Notes under the pieces: model-generated
Told to the model about the DNA's origin: nothing
Database searches by the model: none
The model's input: the letters and a program-made list of their open reading frames with translations, nothing else
Translations under genes and position numbers: made by a program
In this document: positions 57,201 to 64,000 of the stretch, piece after piece
Numbering within the stretch: the stretch's first letter is position 1
How the letters are laid out: each line of letters begins with the position of its first letter
Assembly (NCBI RefSeq): GCF_025370935.1
Contig: NC_133492.1
Location: forward strand, 15,439,568-15,503,567
Origin: Choristoneura fumiferana
Lineage: Eukaryota; Arthropoda; Insecta; Lepidoptera; Tortricidae
Direction: 5' to 3'
DNA: 64,000 bases

Positions 57201-59365
57201 TCTTCTCATTCATGCATGTTGCACAGGAACAGGCTAGCTGCAGTAATATAACCGAAATTTTTAGAAGCTCATCAAAAACGTAGATAAATTAAAAGTCATA
57301 GGGTGTCTTTATTGTAGCTTTCTTTTCCGGGTGGCACAATCAAATTGAAATTTAACCATACCAGTGCAGGCCAGCATTATAATGTAACACATCTCTCGTC
57401 ACACCTACTTGTATAAAAACTAGTTCAATGAACATACCGCCATGTATGTCTCACGCTGAGCAAATGAATATAAATAGCGTCGACCTTGATATCGACTTTG
57501 TCATTTTGCATCATAACCCACGTCACTAATTAACTGATAACATTATGGCCACGTTTTTTGCATGTAATCTTCCCTGACTAAAAATTTGCCTTTTGTACCT
57601 AAAATAAAAATAAAATAGCGATTTTTTTACGCATACACATACGCAATTCATAAACGGCGCGGGGTTGTGTCACTGACTTCATTATTTTTTTTGATGAAAA
57701 TTCGAAAGGATGTTATGGCTTGCGTTAGTTATTTGCTAGTTTACGAACGCCCTAAGTTGGTGTGGTCAAATTATTAGTCGCACTCTGTATCAGTTAATAA
57801 AAATACCTAAGGTGCTCGACGCGCCGTTAGCCTTGCATACACGCGTGTGAATACGGAGCCATGTTAGACCCTGGTTACATTAATCCAGTAAAATCGTCCC
57901 AATAGCGATATATTGCGGAGTCACAATCCTAATAATAAGTTACACGAAATCGATCGAACACCGCATTGTCGTGTTACTGAACGATTTGCCTGGAATAATT
58001 TAAAAAGGGCCTTGGGCCTATTTACTGTTTACGTTGATCTGGTGTCAGACGGTAAAAATAATGATAATGCATTTGTTTTCCAGAGCAACAGCCACCCCAT
58101 GCTGAGTGACCTGGCTTTCCTCATGTCGGGCGGCAGGCCCCGGTAAGTCATACTATTTACACCCACATACTTCATACATTTGAGATGCGGACATAATGTC
58201 TCTCTAGCTGCCTTATTAGATTCACTCGCCCATTCGAATTCAGCGCCAACTAAAGGAACGTTTTCCTTTTTCACGTGAATCTCGAAATGATCCCGAAACA
58301 CCATAATTATGGTTTCCTGACCGGCGAAATATCTAGATGGCGTTAGCATCGAGATGTCCGCTTGATGTTTCACACTTGCTTGTGATTGGCTCATTTATTT
58401 AACCAATCGCAATCGTGACGCAAATGCCTAAGTTGTTGAAACGGACTTCATAATAGGTACCAGTTAATAGTTATAGCCTTAAGTTGGTTTTCCACCGGCG
58501 AGACGAGACGAGACGAGGCGAGACGAGAATTGAAATTTGTATTTGTATGGCAGCGCCCGCGGCGGCTCGCGGCGGGCGCGCGAGAATGCATACAAATTTC
58601 AATTCTCGTCTCGCCTCGTCTCGTCTCGCCTCGCCTCGTCTCGTCTCGCCTCGCCGTTGGAAAATCACCATGACATGGCTCGACCGGAGGCGGCCTGTCA
58701 ACTCTTTCGTTGGCCGGACAGTCTGTTGAAGTTATAGGCATCAGAAAAGCGTGAAGGGCGCGGCCGATGTGCCGTGCGCGTGCCGACATCTGGACGCAAC
58801 CGTCCGGATGTTGCATTGTGCAGTTAGCATTTAAGTTACAAAATTTCACTAATATATTCGAGTATTTAAATGATGAAAGGCTTATGTTGCGTAAATATAA
58901 CAAGTTTGGTTTATTTGTCTAAACATTTCTGTTGTATCATAATCGTCGACTGAGATGGCGGTTATCCATTGATGATTACAGTACCATCAATGAACGGTCC
59001 CTACAAACTTGATATGTGTCCATCCGACCGCGTTCACATTTCGGCTACTTTAGCATTATAATTATAAACAGTAGCGCAGATGCGTGGCGACTGGCGACTG
59101 GTGTCCTAATGTGAAATCTGTCCACTCTTAGGGCCAGTATAGACGGACTGCATTCCAACTGCAACGTAACCGCAACTCCCGACTGCCCATACATTTTTCG
59201 TTGCAGTTCTGACTGCAATTTAAATGTATGGGCAGTCGGCAGTTGGCAGTTAAGTTGCAGCTGGAATACAGTCCTTCTGTACTGGCCCTTAATGCTGACA
59301 CGTGTTTTTAGGGTTCCGGAGGTTCCGGAGGAACGGAACCCTTTTAGTTTCGTCAAGTCCGTCTA

Positions 59366-59419
<54 letters not shown>

Positions 59420-62400
59420 CGTATGTCACAGGTATTTTACTCGAAAACTACAAGATGTATATCAATGAGTAGTTAAATTACAAAAATAAATATTTAAAGC
59501 ACGTGTGGCACAGTCCGACAGCTGTTTTGAAAAGATAGTAAGGTTTCTCAAAAACTTTTTTGATTAAGTGAAGATTTCCGGAAATAATCGCTCCCAAAGT
59601 AGCAAAAATTGTGCCCCCCCCCTCTATCTTGTAAACCGTTTGTCCAAAAAATATGCAAAAAATATGGAAAGGTAACGCTTAATAAATACTTTCAACGAAA
59701 AATGGATTTCTACATGATCGGATATACCGTTTTTGAGTTATTTCCGAAAAACTGCGCTTCTCAACAAAAGGGCGTAAGTGCCGTGAAGATACGCTCTTTT
59801 TCTGGTAATAGATTTTAAGACTGTAGTAAGTGTTTTAATTGTGTTATAACGCACATAATATTACGTGTTTTTTGTCGTAATGGCTACGGAACCCTATCTT
59901 GGGCGTGTCCAACACGCTCTTGGCCGGTTTTTTGTATATGTCGTCTATTTTGTGTGTGTTACCTAAGTACGCGGATTGATCCAACACTACACTTGGAAGC
60001 AAAAAAATCGAGCCATCCTTGCAATTTTTACATTGATTTTTATGTTTTTTAGGTTTTAAGTGTTATCATGGAAACGTAAAAATTTGCAAGGGTGGCTCGA
60101 TTTCTTTGCTCCCAAGTGTAGTGTTGGATAATTCCGCGTACCTAACAAATTCACCCAATTTCCAATTTTCACTGTTGAAATAAAACAAACCCGTTAGATA
60201 GAACCGTGTAAAACTACACGTAGAGCAGATACGCGGTTTTTACATGTGGTAGATAAAGATAAGTGGATTAGCAGTATCGTGAGGATACGTTTGCACGTTG
60301 CAGGGGCACGGGGCGCGCGGAGACGCTGCTGGAGTCGCTGGTGTACTCGCTGGGCGGCGCCGCGGGGCTGGGCGGGGGCGCCGTGGCCGCCGGCGCGCCC
60401 TTCGTGCTGGTCGGCGCGCCCGGCGACTATGTGTTCGGAGGAGAAGGTGGGGACGTCGCTACTGCCCTATTATCTATACTGTACTGTACCATCAGCCAAA
60501 TAAGTGGTCTTTCAATTTTAAACAAGTTCCTATCAAATGAATATGTCGCTAAAGTCGAACTTTCAAGTTGACAGACACGTCTATTGGCATTATTGTTTTA
60601 TCAAATGGAAAAGATTATCAACTTTAGGATGGTAGATTTGGCTGATGGTACCTGAAAAGTTCGTTAAAAAATATTTTTTGATTTAAGTTTTGCTGTTGAC
60701 CGTACATGCATGGTCATCCAATCTACAATGGAGGTATACCAAATTTCAAGTCAATCCGGCTATAAGAAGAATCAAAATTAACTTGCTGGATTTGAAGCAA
60801 ACAAACAAATATACCGACCAACCAAGGTGAAAACACCTACCTGCCTTAAAAAAAATACAAACTAGAGACATAAATAAACAAGTGTGTAATAGTCTACAAC
60901 TCAAGTAACATAAACTTCAACAGTCAGGACCCGTAACTGGGATTTCACTTCATCAGAATTAGGGTTTTCTAACAGGTGGCATATCGCTAGATGGCGTTAG
61001 TATCGTGAGTTCCGTTTGACGATTCAGTCTTGCTTGCGATTGGCTCAATTATGTAGCTATATAACGCTGCCAAACAGACCTCACGATAGAAACTCTCATT
61101 GCTACACTATGGACCATCTTTATGCACTCGGTGTTATTGATTTGATTACAATAATTCTGATTGGTTTTTTGGGTTTTTTGTCCTGTCCAGCAGTGGTGTA
61201 GGAGTTAAAGCACGCAGCACGGAATGCTGAGGACCTGGGTTCGATTCCCAGTGCTGGTCTCTTTTTCTGGTTTTTCTGTGCATCCATGTCTCAGTTTGTA
61301 TTTTCGATACAATAATTCTGCTTTTGTATACAAAACAAACGCTTGAACTTCCAGGGTTAGACGCAGTGGTGACACAGCTACTAGGGCAATTAGAGAACGC
61401 GGGTCCGCCGCCGCTGCCTCGCGAACAGATCGCCGCCATCCCTAGCGAGGCGCTCACGCCAGAGCAGGCCGCCGCTAATACCTCCTGCTCTGTCTGCTGG
61501 GAGAACTTCCAAATAGGTAAGCTGCTGTAAATATATGATTGCCTGGTACTGCTACGGCACAGACTGCTGTGTCCGGACTGGCTGTTGCTTTGTTTGCTGA
61601 GAGAAGTTACAGATAGGTAAGCTGCTCTTGATCTATGATTGCCTGGTACTCCTGCGGCACAGATTGCTGTATCCTGAGTACTGGCTGCTGCTTTGTTTGC
61701 TGGGAGAAGTTGCTGATATAAATGTATGTGCTGCTATGGGGTGACACTTTACCGGCCCGCATGTTACCGACTTGGAAATACCGACCCTGTTTTTCGTGTA
61801 CACGTCCATAGAAACTCATGTCAGTTACTATGGGCGTGTACACGAAAACAGGGTCGGTATTTCTATGTCGGTATTATCCGGGCCAATAAAGAGTGTCACC
61901 CCTGCTGTGCCTTAGACTGCTGTATCCTGCCAGTTGTTTTGTCTGCTGGTAGAACTGCCAGGTAGGTGAGTTGCTGTGCATTTATGTTAGCCTGGTTCTG
62001 CCGCGGCGCTGAGTGGCCCATTTCACGAAGCTATAAATTACAATTTAGAAGCGGTAGTCTCTTTTCAATGCATACTGTTAAACAAAGACTACCGCTTGTA
62101 AATTGTAACGTGTAGCTTCGTGAAATAGGGCACTGGAAATCGCTCCGTTTGCTAGGGGATTTTTTAAATAGATGAGCCGTTGCACGTTTATGTGAGCCTG
62201 GTACTGACTATTGCATTCGTTCTCTGTGTTAGGAAGGAGAACTTCAAGCAAAATGGGTTAGAAGTACGCACTCATGTCGGTTTGAAATGTTACAACACTA
62301 CTAAGCGCTGTGATACCGCTAAAGCTCTACGCCTCGCCTCCGCTATGAAGGCTTCCATTACAACCGTAGTATTTACCATTGAAGTTATTCGTTCCAGGCG

Positions 62401-62585
62401 AAATGGTGTCGCGGCTGCAGTGCGACCACATATTCCACTCGACGTGCATCGAGCCGTGGCTGCAGCTGCACGCGACGTGCCCCATCTGCCGGCGCTCGCT
62501 GCTGGCCGAGGACGCGCCCTCCGAGAGCACCTCTGAGGACGGCGCCTCCCAGCCGCCGCGCCCGCCCTCCGCCACGCCCAGTTAG
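54289..62585 (+). CDS. RNF126: RNF126/RNF115-type RING-H2 E3 ubiquitin ligase (Iruka ortholog)
   Basis: Cytosolic ligase that, in the known family, works in protein quality control with BAG6-type substrates. Exons: 54289-54372, 54870-55004, 58084-58142, 60304-60446, 61355-61516, 62398-62585; 771 nt, 256 aa, phases all consistent. The N-terminal zinc ribbon has Cys16-x2-Cys19 (exon 1) and Cys32-x2-Cys35 (exon 2). Residues 38-73 are acidic/serine-rich. A Gly/Ala-rich linker follows, then LDAVVTQLLGQLENAGPPPL, a conserved family block. RING-H2: Cys185, Cys188, Cys203, His205, His208, Cys211, Cys222, Cys225. The exon 5/6 junction splits the RING between FQI-G and EMV. The protein ends SATPS at 62585. 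Human RNF126 is 311 aa; this is shorter in the linker and tail. Intron 5 is made largely of exon 5 tail copies. Confidence 0.96.
58485..58669. mobile_element. Foldback MITE with (GAGAC)n arms, copy 2
   Basis: GGTTTTCCACCGGCGAGACG / CGCCGTTGGAAAATCACC ends. Long GAGACGAGACGAGGCGAGAC / CTCGTCTCGCCTCGTCTCG arms around a GC-rich centre. RNF126 intron 3. Another repeat fragment, with ATATCTAGATGGCGTTAGCA, lies at 58320-58430 and recurs near 60970-61100. Confidence 0.75.
59130..59289. mobile_element. Foldback MITE
   Basis: AGGGCCAGTATAGACGGACT / AGTCCTTCTGTACTGGCCCT, with inner GGCAGTCGGCAGTTGGCAGT and complement. RNF126 intron 3. Confidence 0.75.
59310..59937 (+). mobile_element. Interspersed element 'AGGGTTCC...TTGGCCGGTTTT' with (CTGT)n
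   Basis: Starts AGGGTTCCGGAGGTTCCGGA, has a (CTGT)n microsatellite at 59366-59416, and ends GGCTACGGAACCCTATCTTG, GGCGTGTCCAACACGCTCTT, GGCCGGTTTTTT. The end block is a common moth element tail. A 5' fragment of the same family is at 32265-32345. No coding frame found. Confidence 0.65.
59967..60141. mobile_element. Foldback MITE
   Basis: GTACGCGGATTGATCCAACA / TGTTGGATAATTCCGCGTAC and AAAAAATCGAGCCATCCTTG / AGGGTGGCTCGATTTCTTTG arms. RNF126 intron 3. Confidence 0.75.
61160..61307 (+). mobile_element. tRNA-like SINE with 13-bp target duplication
   Basis: tRNA-like head from about 61190: acceptor-like arms CCAGCAG/GTGCTGG and T-arm CTGGG-TTCGATT-CCCAG (61236-61252; B box GGTTCGATTCC 61238-61248). 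Target duplication TACAATAATTCTG at 61147-61159 and 61308-61320. The right end is 34 bp from the RNF126 exon 5 acceptor. It sits inside a SINE with a flanking duplication, so I do not call it a working tRNA gene. Confidence 0.8.
61737..61902. mobile_element. Foldback MITE inside exon-tail copy 2
   Basis: GGGGTGACACT / AGTGTCACCCC ends; GTGTACACGAAAACAGGGTC and its complement are perfect inner arms. It interrupts the copy where its CCTGGTAC module should be. Confidence 0.85.
62013..62133. mobile_element. Foldback MITE between exon-tail copies 3 and 4
   Basis: GTGGCCCATTTCACGAAGCT / AGCTTCGTGAAATAGGGCAC ends; GCGGTAGTCT / AGACTACCGC arms. Confidence 0.85.
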
Positions 62586-64000
62586 TACCACTACTACAGT
62601 ACTACTGGCTCATGACACCCTAGTACCCCTAAGCTTATCTTGGGGGGTTCATACACACAATTTCCCCCATTTTTACTTCATAATCGCAAATTCGCGGTTT
62701 TCCGTAGTACATAGGGCTGACGCAATTATTATCGTTAATCGGTATTTCTAAAATAATTCTGAATCCTAAAGTAAAGCGGGCATAATAGCAATTATTAGTT
62801 AGTTGTGAACCAGTTTTGTCGAAGTATGGGACGTATTTTTATGCAACTCTGCCATCAGATGTATTAAAGCGGTCAACATGCGCAATAACTACAGATCTTT
62901 ATTCTATTTAAAATGTTTAAAAAGTCGTCCTATGCATTTCATTAATACAGTATCGTATCTAGTTGAACAATGGATGTTGTAACGTCCTTAATATTGCCAA
63001 TTGCCGTTACCGCCCGATGTATAAATCTGTTCACTCACGAAGTTGCGCCTTTCCACAGGAAATTTAATTCGAATTTTATAGGTAGAGCCAAGCCTATTTT
63101 TTACTTTAATTGCGCGTGTTTATTCAAGTAACTGACACTAAAGACTCGCGTACACAGAAATATGTGCATAAATATGTTTATAATTACATTCACTAAATGT
63201 TGAGGGGTGTGACTTATGATCAAATGTCCTAGATGACTCCTACTGGCGTAAAAACTATACGCTGCCATCGAAATTCTGTCTCTTATCCACGCAAAGTCAG
63301 AGTATAATACTTTAGGCTCAGTTTCACTAAGATATCTTTATGAATAGTTTCAGGATCAATATAAACTGATGGGGTGAACTCCTGTTTTTTTGGATTATTT
63401 GTAGGGAGGTACAGTGCATGTTGCATGTACAGCTAGCCATCTAGGGAGAGCACCGCACCATTCTTAACGAGAAAAAAAAATGACATTAAATACTGGGGCT
63501 CTGTAACATTGTCTCTTTCTAAACATTTATATCATAGGTTTTCGACCTTATTTTGCTCACTGTGCAGTTTTTTTTAATTTTCCCTCTTTTTCTACTTATA
63601 TGTCCTGATTTTCTATGTGACTATTTCTCAAAAATACTACTCCATTTTTATTTGTCCACTTATTAAATATATATATATTTCCTGACGCTATTTCAACACT
63701 AAAAATAAGTAATATTTTGTTTAAATATATAAAAAATCTTGTAGTAACGGTAATAATCTTTGTTGTTTGATCCAATAGAAAGTTTCGATGTAGTTACAAA
63801 ATTACGATTTTTTCCTCACGAGATTTCGTGAAGTTTTCCTGACGTCAAGAAATTTTGGATGTTTTATGCAGTTTATGTTTCTTTTCAATTTCATGACGGG
63901 ATAACTTTTTGAGAAATCCTCATGTGCTCTCTACTGCCGCTGTCCCCCTGAAAGCTTCCAACGCCCACCAGGGGGCGTTATCGTCCACGTTTAGAACCTA
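62586..64000. other. RNF126 3'UTR and downstream flank
   Basis: A possible ATTAAA poly(A) signal at 62873-62878, about 290 nt past the stop codon. Beyond it the DNA is AT-rich with no exon or recognised repeat. Confidence 0.4.

Larger units (their letters stand above)
61517..62265 (+). pseudogene. Tandem decayed copies of RNF126 exon 5 tail + donor + module
   Basis: The true donor is ATAG|GTAAGCTGCT at 61517, with CCTGGTAC at 61542. Copy 1: donor 61617, motif 61642, exactly 100 bp on. Copy 2: exon tail 61690-61716, split by a MITE. Copy 3: donor 61966, CCTGGTTC 61991. Copy 4: donor-like site 62172, motif 62197. Copy 5: exon-tail remnant GGAGAACTTCAAGCAAAATG near 62237. The module starts at +26 in all measurable copies. 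In frame, copy 1 reads C-F-V-C then TGA, and copy 3 reads C-F-V-C-W then TAG, so none can extend the RING. Confidence 0.88.

Noticed and set aside
58448..58903. Arg/Glu-rich open frames on both strands
   Set aside because: Produced by the (GAGAC)n arms of a foldback MITE.

Overview
The window looks like a piece of a moth or butterfly (Lepidoptera) nuclear chromosome: AT-rich DNA, intron-rich conserved animal genes, and many interspersed repeats of kinds typical of Lepidoptera (tRNA-headed SINEs, foldback MITEs, repeats ending in 'actttcgcatttataatattag', and 'cccactgctgggc' repeats). No viral, plasmid or bacterial signal was seen.

Five genes are supported by exon-by-exon reading with matching splice phases. 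(1) Ralgapb-like, minus strand, start codon at 7594, running off the left edge. (2) Bcap31-like, minus, one coding exon, 11380-11994. (3) Mtx1 (metaxin-1), plus, 12543-21066, six exons, 317 aa. (4) An MTMR10/11/12-type inactive myotubularin, minus, 53457 down to 29255, twelve coding exons, 686 aa. (5) RNF126/RNF115-type (Iruka) RING-H2 E3 ligase, plus, 54289-62585, six exons, 256 aa. Bcap31/Mtx1 and MTMR/RNF126 are divergent pairs 0.5-0.8 kb apart and probably share promoter regions. The products are housekeeping proteins acting at the ER (Bcap31), the mitochondrial outer membrane (metaxin), endosomal phosphoinositide control (myotubularin), small-GTPase control (Ral GAP) and protein quality control (RNF126). 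They do not form one pathway.

The most unusual signal is at 5' splice sites. Seven donors in three genes are followed by a shared intron-start module: GTRAGYTsCT, then usually TTTATG, then CCTGGTAC, whose first C lies mostly at +25/+26 from the donor G (+30, +14 and a diverged +20 also occur). Downstream of five of these donors, in the same intron and orientation, lie tandem or decayed copies of a unit made of exon 3' end + donor + module. Copy boundaries fall just after CCTGGTAC. RNF126 intron 5 is built largely from such copies (100-bp period). MTMR exon 6 has two (67/66 bp), Ralgapb exon C one (134 bp), and MTMR exon 11 one decayed copy. The 71-bp minisatellite at 6.4-7.44 kb is the same kind of unit from Ralgapb exon A, amplified about fifteen times. 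Other donors in these genes, and all Mtx1 donors, lack the module. I know of no description of this, but I could not search.

Layout: 0-9.1 kb Ralgapb 5' half with the exon-tail array; 9.1-11.3 kb intergenic repeats; 11.3-12.0 kb Bcap31; 12.5-21.4 kb Mtx1; 21.7-23.05 kb AT-rich satellite; 23-29.2 kb mostly intergenic, with two GC-rich islands (25.6 and 26.8 kb), one a possible plus-strand terminal exon; 29.2-53.5 kb MTMR with large repeat-filled introns; 54.3-62.6 kb RNF126; 62.6-64 kb downstream flank. In this assembly Ralgapb intron 1 and most of its second coding exon are missing at the edge of the array, either a collapse or a real lesion.
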